Positions 34,449 through 43,097 of a stretch of DNA of 64,000 bases are shown in pieces. Position 1 is the stretch's first letter, and every line of letters starts with the position of its first letter. This DNA is from Amycolatopsis bartoniae (GTDB lineage Bacteria; Actinomycetota; Actinomycetes; Mycobacteriales; Pseudonocardiaceae), in assembly GCF_014191255.1 (NCBI RefSeq), contig NZ_JACHWH010000001.1, positions 310,001 to 374,000 of the forward strand, written 5' to 3'. The position numbers were made by a program, and so were the translations under genes. The notes below the pieces were generated by a model that made no database searches, was not told where the DNA came from, and saw only the letters and a list, made by a program, of their open reading frames with translations.

Positions 34449-35300
34449 ATGCCCGAGTTACCCGAGGTCGAGGCGCTCGCTTACCACCTGCGTGAGCACG
34501 CGGTCGGCCGCACGGTGACCCGGGTCGACGTGGCGTCGTTCGGCGTCCTCAAGACCGTGACTCCGCAGTGGACGGAGCTGCATGGCCGCACGGTCACCGG
34601 CGCCGGCCGCCACGGCAAGCACCTCGACCTCGACTGCGACGGCCTGCATCTCGTGGTCCACCTGGCCCGCGCGGGCTGGCTGCGCTGGTCGGACTCGTTG
34701 TCCCCGGTGCCGCCGAAACCCGGGCGCGGGCCGCTCGCGCTGCGGGTGCACCTGGGGGGCCCGGGGTTCGACCTCACCGAGGCGGGCACGAAGAAGGGCC
34801 TCGCGGTGTGGATCGTGCGGGATCCACAGGAGGTGCCGAGCATCGCGAGGCTGGGGCCGGACGCGCTGGAGCTGACCCGCGAGAAGCTCGGCGAGCTGCT
34901 CGCCGGCCGCACCGAGCGGCTCAAGAACGCCCTCACCGACCAGTCGCTGATCGCCGGGATCGGCAACGCGTACTCCGACGAGATCCTGCACGCCGCGAAG
35001 CTCTCCCCGTACGCGACGCCGGGCAAGCTCACCGAGGACACGCTGGACAGGCTGTACGAGGCGATGCAGCAGGTGCTCACCGACGCCGTCACGCGCTCGG
35101 TGGGGCAGGACGCGGCGCGGCTGAAGGGGGAGAAGCGCTCGGGCCTGCGGGTGCACGCGCGGGCCGGGTTGCCGTGCCCGGTGTGTGGCGACACGGTGCG
35201 GGAGATCTCGTTCGCGGACAAGGCGTTCCAGTACTGCCCGACGTGCCAGACCGGCGGGAAACCGCTCGCCGACCGGCGGATGTCGCGCCTGCTCAAGTAG
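34449..35300 (+). CDS. Fpg/Nei-family DNA glycosylase/AP lyase
   Basis: A 283-residue base-excision repair enzyme. The mature N-terminus PELPEVE gives the Pro2 nucleophile and Glu3; the helix-two-turn-helix is in SLIAGIGNAYSDEILHAAKLSP, and the C-terminal zinc finger has two CxxC pairs (PCPVCGD and YCPTCQT). A Lys-rich beta-hairpin follows the Pro-Glu segment. The sequence is nearer the actinobacterial Nei2 group (oxidised pyrimidines) than canonical Fpg, judged by GKHLDLDCDG and the shorter insert. Probably cotranscribed with the DUF983 gene. Followed by a hairpin at 35304-35326. Confidence 0.93.
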   Translation: MPELPEVEALAYHLREHAVGRTVTRVDVASFGVLKTVTPQWTELHGRTVTGAGRHGKHLDLDCDGLHLVVHLARAGWLRWSDSLSPVPPKPGRGPLALRVHLGGPGFDLTEAGTKKGLAVWIVRDPQEVPSIARLGPDALELTREKLGELLAGRTERLKNALTDQSLIAGIGNAYSDEILHAAKLSPYATPGKLTEDTLDRLYEAMQQVLTDAVTRSVGQDAARLKGEKRSGLRVHARAGLPCPVCGDTVREISFADKAFQYCPTCQTGGKPLADRRMSRLLK

Positions 35301-35303
35301 CAG

Positions 35304-35326
35304 CGGGTGAGTGAGCTTTTCACCCG
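35304..35326 (+). terminator. Hairpin after the DNA glycosylase gene
   Basis: CGGGTGA (35304-35310) and TCACCCG (35320-35326) pair across a 9-nt loop 4 nt past the stop codon. There is no T-tract. It separates the glycosylase operon from the kinase promoter. Confidence 0.5.
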
Positions 35327-35379
35327 TTGAGCGTCTAATTGCGACACACGGTTGGTCGATTCGGCGGTTCCTGCGCGGC

Positions 35380-35399
35380 GGGTAAGGTCCCTCTTACCC
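35380..35399. promoter_or_regulatory. Inverted repeat over the -10 box of the LytS-type kinase gene
   Basis: GGGTAAG-n6-CTTACCC has perfect 7-bp arms and covers a TAAGGT -10 box (35383-35388). A dimeric regulator bound here would block the promoter of the kinase gene. The regulator is not identified. Confidence 0.5.
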
Positions 35400-35474
35400 C
35401 AGGGTGTTGATACCTACACAGAAAGTGGGCTGGAAGCCTTGCACCCGGTCGAGCGAGCGCAGAGCATTGACGCC

Positions 35475-36740
35475 GTGTCCGACTTGCCGATCGCGCAGAT
35501 CCTCCCGTGGACGCTCGCGGGTGTGCTGCTGATCGTCGTGATCACGCTGGTCGTCCGCGCCCGCAAGCCGAGCAGCTTCGTCGACGACGCGGTGCTCGAA
35601 GCCGTCTACCACATGTCGAAGGCGGCGCCTGACCTGCGCGAGGGCTTCGACCAGGCGGCCGCCGACCGGATCACCTCCCAGCTGCTGGAGCTGCTCAAGT
35701 GCGTCGCGGTCGGGATCACCGACCCGGAGGGCACGCTCGTCTCGTGGGACGGCGAGGCCAACGACCACTACGTCGACCTCACCGGCCCGATCAGCATGGC
35801 GATCCGCAAGCACCGGCGCGAGGTCGTCTCCCACGACGACGTGCCGTGCGACCACCGCGGGACCTGCAAGATGCGGACCGCCGTGATCGTGCCGCTCATC
35901 GTGGACGGCGAGATCGAGGCGGTGCTGATCGTCGTCGGGCGCACGAAGGGCAAGCGCCTGGTGCAGATGGCCGACGCCGTCGCCCAGTTCGTGTGCACCC
36001 AGTTCGAGCTGGCCCGGCTCGACGAGTCGAAGCTGCAGCTGCAGCAGGCCGAGATCAAGGCGCTGCGGGCGCAGATCTCGCCGCACTTCATCTACAACGC
36101 GCTCAACACGATCTCCGCGCTGATCCGCACCGATCCGGAGGAGGCGCGCGAGCTGCTGCAGGAGTTCGCGGACTTCACCCGCTACTCGTTCCGCACCTCC
36201 GGCATGTTCACCACGCTCGCAGACGAGCTGCGCAACATCGACCGCTACCTGACCATCGAGCGCGCCCGCTTCGGCGGCAGGCTGGAGGTGCGGCTCAAGA
36301 TCGCGCCCGAGGTGTTGTCGGTCGTGGTGCCGTTCCTGATCATCCAGCCGCTCGTGGAGAACGCCGTGCAGCACGGGCTGGCGAACAAGCCCAGCGGCGG
36401 CATGGTCACCGTGACCGCGCAGGACTACGGCACCGAGGCGCTGATCAGCGTCGAGGACGACGGCATCGGCATGGACCCGAACCGCCTCGCCGACCTGCGC
36501 AACTCGCACCGCACGGGCGCGCACGTGGGGCTCGGCAACATCAACGCCCGCATGCGGCAGCTGTTCGGCGACGAGTACGCGCTGATGGTCGAGACAGCGC
36601 CAGGGGCGGGCATGAAGGTGACGCTGCGGGTGCCGAAGTTCGCCCCCGGCGTGCGCACCGAGCTGCCGGACTACACCGCGAACGTGCCGCCGCAGACGAG
36701 CCGCAACGGGTCACCTGCACACGCGAGGAAAGGCACGTAA
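35475..36740 (+). CDS. LytS/BtsS-type sensor histidine kinase
   Basis: A 421-residue kinase. One transmembrane helix lies at about 8-28 (ILPWTLAGVLLIVVITLVV), followed by a GAF-like sensor domain (about 55-185) containing a Cys pair in VPCDHRGTC, then the LytS-type phosphoacceptor ISPHFIYNALNTISALIR and a HATPase domain with QPLVENAVQHG and DDGIGMD. Unlike LytS it lacks a multi-helix 5TM sensor. The start is uncertain: GTG 35475 gives the cleanest N-terminus, but the frame is open for 41 more codons and a TTG lies at about 35439. The cognate LytTR regulator is encoded 0.9 kb downstream, beyond an S49 peptidase; acetate-type symporters follow. Confidence 0.87.
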   Translation: MSDLPIAQILPWTLAGVLLIVVITLVVRARKPSSFVDDAVLEAVYHMSKAAPDLREGFDQAAADRITSQLLELLKCVAVGITDPEGTLVSWDGEANDHYVDLTGPISMAIRKHRREVVSHDDVPCDHRGTCKMRTAVIVPLIVDGEIEAVLIVVGRTKGKRLVQMADAVAQFVCTQFELARLDESKLQLQQAEIKALRAQISPHFIYNALNTISALIRTDPEEARELLQEFADFTRYSFRTSGMFTTLADELRNIDRYLTIERARFGGRLEVRLKIAPEVLSVVVPFLIIQPLVENAVQHGLANKPSGGMVTVTAQDYGTEALISVEDDGIGMDPNRLADLRNSHRTGAHVGLGNINARMRQLFGDEYALMVETAPGAGMKVTLRVPKFAPGVRTELPDYTANVPPQTSRNGSPAHARKGT

Positions 36741-36749
36741 CCTCTCGGC

Positions 36750-37598
36750 ATGAGTGCGAGCGTCACCGACCTACTGACCAGCCGGATCCCGCGCATCGGC
36801 GACCGGGGTGACCGCACCGACGTGGTCGCGGTCGTCAAGCTGCACGGCGTCATCACGCCGACCCCGTCGCCGCTGGCGCGTGGCAGCATCAACCTTGCGG
36901 CCATCGAGTCGGCGCTGACCAGGGCGTTCGACCACGACCGGCTCAAGGCCGTCGCGCTGCTGATCAACTCGCCGGGCGGCGCGCCCACGCAGTCCGGGCT
37001 CGTCGCCGAGCGCATCCGGCAGCTCGCCGCCAAGAAGCCCGAGGTGCCGGTGCTGGCGTTCTGCGAGGACGTCGCCGCGTCGGGCGGGTACTGGCTGGCG
37101 TGCGCGGCCGACGAGATCTACGCGCACCGCACGTCGCTGGTCGGCTCCATCGGCGTGATCTCCGGCGGGTTCGGCTTCACCGGGCTGCTGGAGCGGTTCG
37201 GCATCGAGCGGCGGCTGCACACGGCGGGCGAGAACAAGTCCCGGCTCGACCCGTTCAGCCCGGAGAAGCCCGAGGACGTCGAGTGGCTGGGGAAGATGCA
37301 CGCCCAGCTGCACGAGCTGTTCGTCGGCTGGGTCAAGGAGCGCCGCGGCGACCGGCTCGCGAGCGACGCCGACCTGTTCAACGGCGACGTGTGGCTTGGC
37401 GAGAAGGCCAAGGAGCTGGGCCTCGTCGACGGCCTCGGCAACCTGCGCGAGGTGGTCGAGGACCGCTTCCCGGACGCCGAGATCCGCGTCGCGGAGCCGA
37501 AGAAGCCGCTGCTCGCGCGGCTCGGCGTCGGTGCGCCCGCGGCGGCGTTGCTGGAAGCGGTCACACAGCGGGTTCTCTGGAGCCGCTACGGGTTGTAA
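36750..37598 (+). CDS. S49-family peptidase (SppA/SohB-like)
   Basis: A 282-residue serine/lysine-dyad protease. The catalytic Ser is in CEDVAASGGYWLAC and the Lys in HTAGENKSRLDPF; the LLINSPGGAPTQSG oxyanion loop is intact. There is no obvious signal peptide or membrane helix, so it is a short cytoplasmic or membrane-associated form rather than full-length SppA. A TAACCT box whose first bases are the kinase's TAA stop ends 6 nt before this ATG, so the gene may have a leaderless promoter of its own inside the kinase 3' end. It sits between the kinase and its regulator. Confidence 0.9.
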   Translation: MSASVTDLLTSRIPRIGDRGDRTDVVAVVKLHGVITPTPSPLARGSINLAAIESALTRAFDHDRLKAVALLINSPGGAPTQSGLVAERIRQLAAKKPEVPVLAFCEDVAASGGYWLACAADEIYAHRTSLVGSIGVISGGFGFTGLLERFGIERRLHTAGENKSRLDPFSPEKPEDVEWLGKMHAQLHELFVGWVKERRGDRLASDADLFNGDVWLGEKAKELGLVDGLGNLREVVEDRFPDAEIRVAEPKKPLLARLGVGAPAAALLEAVTQRVLWSRYGL

Positions 37599-37659
37599 TG
37601 CGTTCGCCCGTGCGCGGTATGGACAGCAGGCCGATCACTGGGCAGGATGCGAACCACTT

Positions 37660-38478
37660 ATGAGTGCGCACAACGAAACCCGGCGATTGGTCGTGCTCGC
37701 CGTGGACGACGAACCCCACGGGCTGAGCCTGCTCGTCGAGGGCCTGCAGTCGAACCCGCACATCGGGCGCGTGTTCGCCGCGGTCGACGCGGCGGAGGCC
37801 CTGCGGCTGCTGGCTTCCGACGACGAGGAGCTGCGCCGGCGCAAGGAGCGCGGCCTGCCCCCGATCGACGCGGTGTTCGCCGACCTGCAGATGCCCGGCC
37901 TGTCCGGGATGGAGATGGCCCGCGTGTTCTCGGCGCTCAACCCGGCGCCGGTGCTCGTCTTCGTGACCGGGCACGCGTCGGAGGCCGTGAACGCGTTCGA
38001 CCTCGGCGCGGTGGACTACCTGCTCAAGCCGTGCAACCAGAGCCGCCTCGACCGGGCCGTGGACCGGGTGCTGGAGAAGCTGCGCACGGTCCCGGCCCCG
38101 AGCGGGGGGCAGCCGGGCGCGGCCGCCCCGGCCAAGCCGGACGACGACGAGGTGATCCCGGTCGAGCTGGCGGGCACCACGAAGCTCGTGCCGCGCTCCA
38201 CCGTGCGGTGGGTCGAGGCGCAGGGCGACTACGCGCGGCTGTTCACCACGGACGGCAACAGCCACCTGGTGCGCATCCCGTTGACCCAGCTGGAGGAACG
38301 CTGGGAGAAAGCGGGTTTCGTGCGTATCCACCGGTCGTTCCTGGTGGCGCTCAACCTGATCACCGAGCTGCGCATGGGCCAGGGCGGCTACCAGGTGGTG
38401 ATCGGCAACGACGAGAAGCTCCTGCCGGTGTCGCGACGGCACACGCGTGAGCTGAAGGACCGCTTGACCGGGCGATGA
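37660..38478 (+). CDS. LytTR-family response regulator
   Basis: A 272-residue regulator. The receiver (1-125) has VDDEPHG, a phosphoacceptor Asp in AVFADLQMPGLSG, and Lys in VDYLLKPCNQ. A Pro/Ala linker leads to the LytTR DNA-binding domain (about 155-270) with GTTKLVPRSTVRWVEAQGDYARLFT, RIHRSFLVALNLI and LPVSRRHTRELKDRL. LytTR proteins bind paired direct repeats; the symporter promoters downstream are the natural targets. ATG 37660 was chosen over a long upstream frame that shadows the peptidase gene. Its stop overlaps the next gene (ATGA). Confidence 0.93.
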   Translation: MSAHNETRRLVVLAVDDEPHGLSLLVEGLQSNPHIGRVFAAVDAAEALRLLASDDEELRRRKERGLPPIDAVFADLQMPGLSGMEMARVFSALNPAPVLVFVTGHASEAVNAFDLGAVDYLLKPCNQSRLDRAVDRVLEKLRTVPAPSGGQPGAAAPAKPDDDEVIPVELAGTTKLVPRSTVRWVEAQGDYARLFTTDGNSHLVRIPLTQLEERWEKAGFVRIHRSFLVALNLITELRMGQGGYQVVIGNDEKLLPVSRRHTRELKDRLTGR

Positions 38479-38987
38479 ACGGCGAAGACTTCTACCGGCG
38501 GGTGGACGGGGTCCGGGTGCCGGACCCCACCCTCGGGAAGAACTACGCCCGGCACGAGCCCGCGACGGTCGAGCGGGTGCCCGCCGCCCCTGTCGAACCC
38601 CCGCCGGAACCGGAACAGCAGGCGAAACCGCCCAAGCGGCAACGGGTCGTGCTCGCCGACCCGCGTTCGCGGTCCACGCCGACGCTGCGGGCCCGGGTCG
38701 AGCTGGAGGAGCAGACCAGCTGGGGCACGCTGCTGGTGGACGACCTGGTGAAGCGGCAGCTGCGCGCCGGGCTGGCGCTCACCGCGCTGGTGGTGCTGCT
38801 GCTCGGCGGCCTGCCGCTCGCGTTCTACCTGGCCCCGGCCTTCGCGGGGGTCAGCGTCATCGGCGTGCCGCTGGCGTGGCTGTTGCTGGCGATCCTGCCG
38901 TTCCCGCTGCTCCTGCTGGCGGGCCTGGCGTACAACAGGCTCGCCGAGCGCCACGAACGCGACTTCGTCGACATGATCGAGAATTGA
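38475..38987 (+). CDS. Two-helix membrane protein of the LytTR/symporter module
   Basis: A 170-residue protein of unknown function. A Pro-rich cytoplasmic segment (1-95; VERVPAAPVEPPPEPEQQ) is followed by two transmembrane helices at about 98-118 and 122-148 and a charged tail (NRLAERHERDFVDMIEN). It starts inside the regulator stop codon and precedes the first symporter, so it belongs to the same transcript. It may play the helper role that DUF485 proteins play for acetate symporters, though it is not itself DUF485 by sequence. Confidence 0.75.
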   Translation: MNGEDFYRRVDGVRVPDPTLGKNYARHEPATVERVPAAPVEPPPEPEQQAKPPKRQRVVLADPRSRSTPTLRARVELEEQTSWGTLLVDDLVKRQLRAGLALTALVVLLLGGLPLAFYLAPAFAGVSVIGVPLAWLLLAILPFPLLLLAGLAYNRLAERHERDFVDMIEN

Positions 38988-39108
38988 GAAGTGATCATGG
39001 CTTGCGTAGCGGTGCGGGTAGCGGAACCTGAGAAGGCCCCTCAGAACCCGCGGCGGTGCGAGCTGCCGCTGGGGGAACGAGCCGACCCGTGATGCCACAC
39101 TGTCAGCC

Positions 39109-40890
39109 GTGCAGCTGAACGCGTGGGCGCTCACCGGCATCGTGCTGGTGGCCGCGATGACCTTCTACCTCGGTCATCGCTCGTCCCGGTTCGCCAGCTC
39201 CACCCACGACTTCCTGGTCGCGCGCCGGACCGTGCGCTCGCGCCGCAACGCCGCCGCGATCTCCGGTGAGTACCTGTCCGCCGCGTCGTTCCTCGGCGTC
39301 GCCGGGATCGTGCTCAAGGAGGGCGCCGACGGGCTGTGGTACCCGATCGGTTTCACCGCGGGCTACCTCGCGCTGATGCTGTTCGTCGCCGCGCCGTTGC
39401 GCCGGTCCGGCGCCTACACCCTGCCGGACTTCATCGAGGCGCGGCTCGGTTCGGTCGCGCTGCGCCGCTGCGCCACCGCGTTCGTCGTGGTGATCGGGAT
39501 CCTGTACCTGGTGCCGCAGCTGCAGGGCGCCGGTCTCGCGCTGAGCATCGTGCTGCCCGTGCCGTGGTGGGTGGGCGCGCTCGCGGTGATGGTGCTCGTG
39601 CTGACGAACGTGCTCGCCGGCGGGATGCGCGCGATCACCGTGGTCCAGGCGTTCCAGTACTGGCTCAAGCTGTTCGCGCTGGCCGTGCCCGCCTTCGTGC
39701 TGTGCGCGGTCTTCGTGACCAGCGGTCACAACGGGCCGTCCGGCTCGCTCGGTTCCCCCGCGCCGCCGACGTTCCCGGCCGACACCACGGTGCGCGTCGA
39801 GACCAACGTGGGCCTGCGGGTCACCACGGTCACGCCGGTGCGGGTGCGCCTGCCCGGCGAGGCCGACGACCGGATCGTGGTCTGGGCCAAGGGCGCGACC
39901 GAGCAGGTCGCCGAGGGCACCGAGCTGCGCTTCGCCGCGGGCACGCCGGTGCCGGTGGTCTCGGACGCCGCGTCGGCCAACAGCGACTGGCTGCGGCCCG
40001 GCCGGGGCGGCGTGGCCGACCTGCTGCAGACGTACTCGCTGCTGCTGGCGACCTTCCTCGGCACGATGGGCCTGCCCCACGTGCTGGTCCGCTTCTACAC
40101 CAACCCCGACGGCAAGGCCGCCCGCCGCACGGCGGTGCACGTGCTGCTGCTGCTCGGGTTGTTCTACCTGTTCCCGACGCTGCTCGGCGCGATGTCCCGG
40201 ATGTACGTGCCACAGCTGCTGGTCACGGGGCAGACCGACGCGGCGGTGCTGCGGCTGCCGCAGGCCGTGCTGCCCGGCGTGGGCGGCGACATCCTCACCG
40301 GCGTGGTGATGGCGGGTGCGTTCGCCGCGTTCCTGTCCACCTCGTCGGGGCTGCTGGTGAGCGTCGCCGGTGTGGTCTCGACCGACCTGTTCAAGGGCCG
40401 GGTGCGGGACTTCCGCTGGTCCGCCGGGCTGGTCGGCATCCTGCCCGCTCTGCTCGCGCTGACCATGCGGGCCACGGACCTCTCGCTCAGCGTCGGCATG
40501 TCCTTCGCGCTCGCCGCGTCCACGTTCTCCCCGGTGCTCGTGCTGGGGATCTGGTGGCGCAGGCTCACCTGGCCCGGCGCGATGACGGGGATGATCGTCG
40601 GCGGCGGCCTCGTGGTGGCGGCGTTGGTGCTCAACACGATCAGCGGCTACACCGGCGGCTGGGCCCCGTGGCTCGCCGACCAGCCCGCGTTGATCACGGT
40701 GCCGGTGGCGTTCGCGGTCACTGTCCTGGTCAGCCTCGCCACCCCGGACGGCAAGCCCGCCGACGTCAACAACGTGATGCTCCGGCTGCACGCGCCCGAC
40801 CCCCTGGGCTTCATGCGGGATCGCGCGGTCGCGCGCTTCGGACAGGTCGAGAACCGCCACCGTGCTGGCCGGGGACGGCACCGCAAGTAA
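39109..40890 (+). CDS. Sodium/solute symporter, acetate (ActP)-like, with enlarged loop
   Basis: A 593-residue transporter of the SSS family with about 13 transmembrane helices. Signature segments include SGEYLSAASFLGVAGIV, DFIEARLGS and LGTMGLPHVLVRFYTNPDGKAAR. Residues about 204-303 form a long non-hydrophobic, beta-rich loop (TTVRVETNVGLRVTTVTPVRV...) that the second symporter lacks in this form. It follows the LytTR regulator and the two-helix protein. The substrate is a short monocarboxylate such as acetate or pyruvate by family; which one is not determinable here. Start GTG 39109 gives the normal short N-terminus before helix 1. Confidence 0.88.
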   Translation: MQLNAWALTGIVLVAAMTFYLGHRSSRFASSTHDFLVARRTVRSRRNAAAISGEYLSAASFLGVAGIVLKEGADGLWYPIGFTAGYLALMLFVAAPLRRSGAYTLPDFIEARLGSVALRRCATAFVVVIGILYLVPQLQGAGLALSIVLPVPWWVGALAVMVLVLTNVLAGGMRAITVVQAFQYWLKLFALAVPAFVLCAVFVTSGHNGPSGSLGSPAPPTFPADTTVRVETNVGLRVTTVTPVRVRLPGEADDRIVVWAKGATEQVAEGTELRFAAGTPVPVVSDAASANSDWLRPGRGGVADLLQTYSLLLATFLGTMGLPHVLVRFYTNPDGKAARRTAVHVLLLLGLFYLFPTLLGAMSRMYVPQLLVTGQTDAAVLRLPQAVLPGVGGDILTGVVMAGAFAAFLSTSSGLLVSVAGVVSTDLFKGRVRDFRWSAGLVGILPALLALTMRATDLSLSVGMSFALAASTFSPVLVLGIWWRRLTWPGAMTGMIVGGGLVVAALVLNTISGYTGGWAPWLADQPALITVPVAFAVTVLVSLATPDGKPADVNNVMLRLHAPDPLGFMRDRAVARFGQVENRHRAGRGRHRK

Positions 40891-40958
40891 CCGTACGGGT
40901 GCAATCTGAAGTTCCAAAACGGACATCGTTGTCATAATGGGGCCGTAATTTAGCCCAC

Positions 40959-40978
40959 AGTGAGTAATCTCATTCACT
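40959..40978. promoter_or_regulatory. Inverted repeat AGTGA-n10-TCACT in the symporter 2 promoter region
   Basis: AGTGAGTAATCTCATTCACT lies in a visibly AT-richer gap between the two symporter genes, about 95 bp before the DUF485 start. The outer arms resemble a widened CRP-type half-site pair and the inner GAG/CTC add a second symmetry. It could bind a regulator of carboxylate uptake; the expected LytTR direct repeats were not identified with confidence. Confidence 0.45.
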
Positions 40979-41052
40979 CGAAAGGATTAACAACTTATCT
41001 CCGCTTTACCGGCAAGATCTACCGCAGCCACCGACCGGGAGAGGGAGAAATC

Positions 41053-41076
41053 ATGGAGAGTGAGGTTGTCCCGTGA
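41053..41076 (+). CDS. Seven-codon upstream frame (MESEVVP) coupled to the DUF485 gene
   Basis: ATG at 41053 has a strong GGGAGAGGGAG ribosome site 5 nt upstream and encodes only Met-Glu-Ser-Glu-Val-Val-Pro before TGA at 41074-41076. That stop overlaps the GTG of the DUF485 gene as GTGA. It may be a leader peptide that promotes coupled initiation; alternatively the ATG is incidental and the GTGAGG motif within it serves the GTG. Too short to judge by coding statistics. Confidence 0.4.
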   Translation: MESEVVP

Positions 41077-41444
41077 GCACCACCGACCAGGGCCTGGAAG
41101 GCACGGGCCCGGGCAGCGACTGGAAACAGGTGCAGGAGAGTCCGGACTTCGTCCAACTGAAGCACCGGCTCCGCACCTTCGTCTTCCCGATGACGGTCCT
41201 CTTTCTGGCTTGGTACCTGCTCTACGTCCTGCTCGCTGACTACGCGCCGAAGTTCATGGCGACGAAGATCGCCGGGAACTTCAACGTCGGACTGCTGATC
41301 GGCCTGCTGCAGTTCGTGTCCACGTTCGTCATCACCGGGCTGTACGTCCGCTACGCCAACCGGAAGCTCGACCCGGTCTCGGACCGGATCCGCGGTGAGA
41401 TCGAGGGCGAGCGGCTCGAGACGGTCGAAGGAGACGCCGAGTGA
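41073..41444 (+). CDS. DUF485 membrane protein, partner of the acetate-type symporter
   Basis: A 123-residue protein with two transmembrane helices at about 43-63 (VFPMTVLFLAWYLLYVLLADYAP) and 78-100 (GLLIGLLQFVSTFVITGLYVRYA), preceded by the conserved SPDFVQLKHRLRTFVFP segment. DUF485 (YjcH-like) genes are almost always next to acetate permease genes. GTG start overlaps the upstream seven-codon frame; stop overlaps the symporter start (GTGA). Confidence 0.93.
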   Translation: MSTTDQGLEGTGPGSDWKQVQESPDFVQLKHRLRTFVFPMTVLFLAWYLLYVLLADYAPKFMATKIAGNFNVGLLIGLLQFVSTFVITGLYVRYANRKLDPVSDRIRGEIEGERLETVEGDAE

Positions 41445-43057
41445 AGACACTGGCGGCGGGCGTCGAGGGCAGCAACCCGACGCTCAACATCATCATCTTC
41501 GCGATCTTCGTCGCGATCACCCTCGTCATCGTGTTCTGGGCCAGCCGCAACACGAAGACGGCGTCCGACTACTACGCCGCGGGCCGCGCCTTCACCGGTC
41601 CGCAGAACGGCATCGCGATCTCCGGCGACTACCTGTCGGCGGCGTCGTTCCTCGGCATCGCGGGCGCCATCGCGGTCAACGGCTACGACGGCTTCCTCTA
41701 CTCGATCGGGTTCCTGGTCGCGTGGCTGGTCGCCCTGCTGCTGGTCGCGGAGCTGCTGCGCAACACCGGTAAGTTCACCATGGGCGACGTGCTGGCGTTC
41801 CGCATGAAACAGCGCCCGGTGCGCGCGGCGGCCGCGATCTCGACGTTGATCGTGTCGATCTTCTACCTGCTCGCGCAGATGACCGGTGCGGGCACACTGG
41901 TGAACCTGCTGCTCGGCGTCTCCGGTGACGTGGGCCAGGACATCGTGATCGCCGTCGTCGGCGTGATCATGGTGCTGTACGTGCTGATCGGCGGCATGAA
42001 GGGCACCACGTGGGTGCAGATCATCAAGGCCGCGCTGCTGATCATCGGTGCGCTCGCGATGACCCTGTGGGTGCTCGGCCGGTACGGCTTCAACTTCTCC
42101 AGCCTGCTGCAGCACGCGGTCGACAAGGCCGGCGGCGGCGCGAAGGGCGAGGCCCTGCTCGGCCCCGGCAAGCAGTACGGCAAGACCGGCACCTCGAAGC
42201 TGGACTTCCTGTCGCTGGGCATCGCGCTGGTGCTCGGCACGGCGGGCCTGCCGCACGTGCTGATGCGCTTCTACACGGTGCCGACCGCCAAGGACGCCAG
42301 GAAGTCCGTGGTGTGGGCGATCGTGCTGATCGGCGTGTTCTACCTGTTCACGCTGGTGCTCGGCTACGGCGCCGGCGCGCTGGTGGGCGCGGACAGGATC
42401 AGCAAGGCGCCCGGCACGACGAACTCGGCGGCCCCGCTGCTCGCGCTCGAACTGGGCGGCCCGGTGCTGCTCGGGTTCATCGCGGCGGTGGCGTTCGCGA
42501 CGATCCTCGCCGTGGTCGCGGGCCTCACGATCACCGCGTCCGCGTCGTTCGCGCACGACGTGTACGCCAACGTGATCAAGAAGGGCAAGGTGGACAGCAA
42601 GAACGCGGAGGTGCGCGTCGCCAGGATCACCGCGCTGGTGATCGGCGCGATCGCGATCGTCGGCGGCATCCTCGCCAAGAGCCAGAACGTGGCGTTCCTC
42701 GTCGCGCTGGCCTTCGCGGTGGCGGCCTCGGCGAACCTGCCGACGCTGCTGTACTCGCTGTTCTGGAAGCGGTTCAACACCCGGGGCGCGCTGTTCAGCA
42801 TCTACGGCGGCCTGGTCGTCACCATCGTGCTGATCGTCTTCTCGCCCGCGGTGTCCGGTGAGTCCACGTCGATGATCAAGCACGCGGACTTCCACTGGTT
42901 CCCGCTGTCCAACCCGGGCCTGGTGTCCATCCCGGTCTCGTTCTTCCTCGGCTGGCTCGGCACGGTCCTGTCGAAGGAGACGAACGACGCGAAGTACGCC
43001 GAGATGGAGGTGCGGGCGCTGACCGGTGCCCACGCCGAGAAGGCCACTGCGCACTAG
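41441..43057 (+). CDS. Cation/acetate symporter (ActP-like)
   Basis: A 538-residue sodium/solute symporter with about 13 helices, near ActP length (549). The N-terminal region has the NTKTASDYYAAGRAFTGPQNGIAISGDYLSAASFLGIAGAI signature typical of acetate permeases, and AGLPHVLMRFYTVPTAKDARKSVVWA is the mid-protein motif. GTG start is coupled to the DUF485 stop. It is the more canonical of the two symporters in this module and lacks the long loop seen in the first. Confidence 0.92.
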   Translation: MKTLAAGVEGSNPTLNIIIFAIFVAITLVIVFWASRNTKTASDYYAAGRAFTGPQNGIAISGDYLSAASFLGIAGAIAVNGYDGFLYSIGFLVAWLVALLLVAELLRNTGKFTMGDVLAFRMKQRPVRAAAAISTLIVSIFYLLAQMTGAGTLVNLLLGVSGDVGQDIVIAVVGVIMVLYVLIGGMKGTTWVQIIKAALLIIGALAMTLWVLGRYGFNFSSLLQHAVDKAGGGAKGEALLGPGKQYGKTGTSKLDFLSLGIALVLGTAGLPHVLMRFYTVPTAKDARKSVVWAIVLIGVFYLFTLVLGYGAGALVGADRISKAPGTTNSAAPLLALELGGPVLLGFIAAVAFATILAVVAGLTITASASFAHDVYANVIKKGKVDSKNAEVRVARITALVIGAIAIVGGILAKSQNVAFLVALAFAVAASANLPTLLYSLFWKRFNTRGALFSIYGGLVVTIVLIVFSPAVSGESTSMIKHADFHWFPLSNPGLVSIPVSFFLGWLGTVLSKETNDAKYAEMEVRALTGAHAEKATAH

Positions 43058-43097
43058 CTCACGTGCGCCTGATGGAGGCGCGTGGGAAACTGGCCGC

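Noticed and set aside
39103-43054. Large antisense open frames over the two symporter genes
   Set aside because: Low-complexity His/Arg/Gln-rich shadow translations of membrane-protein codons.
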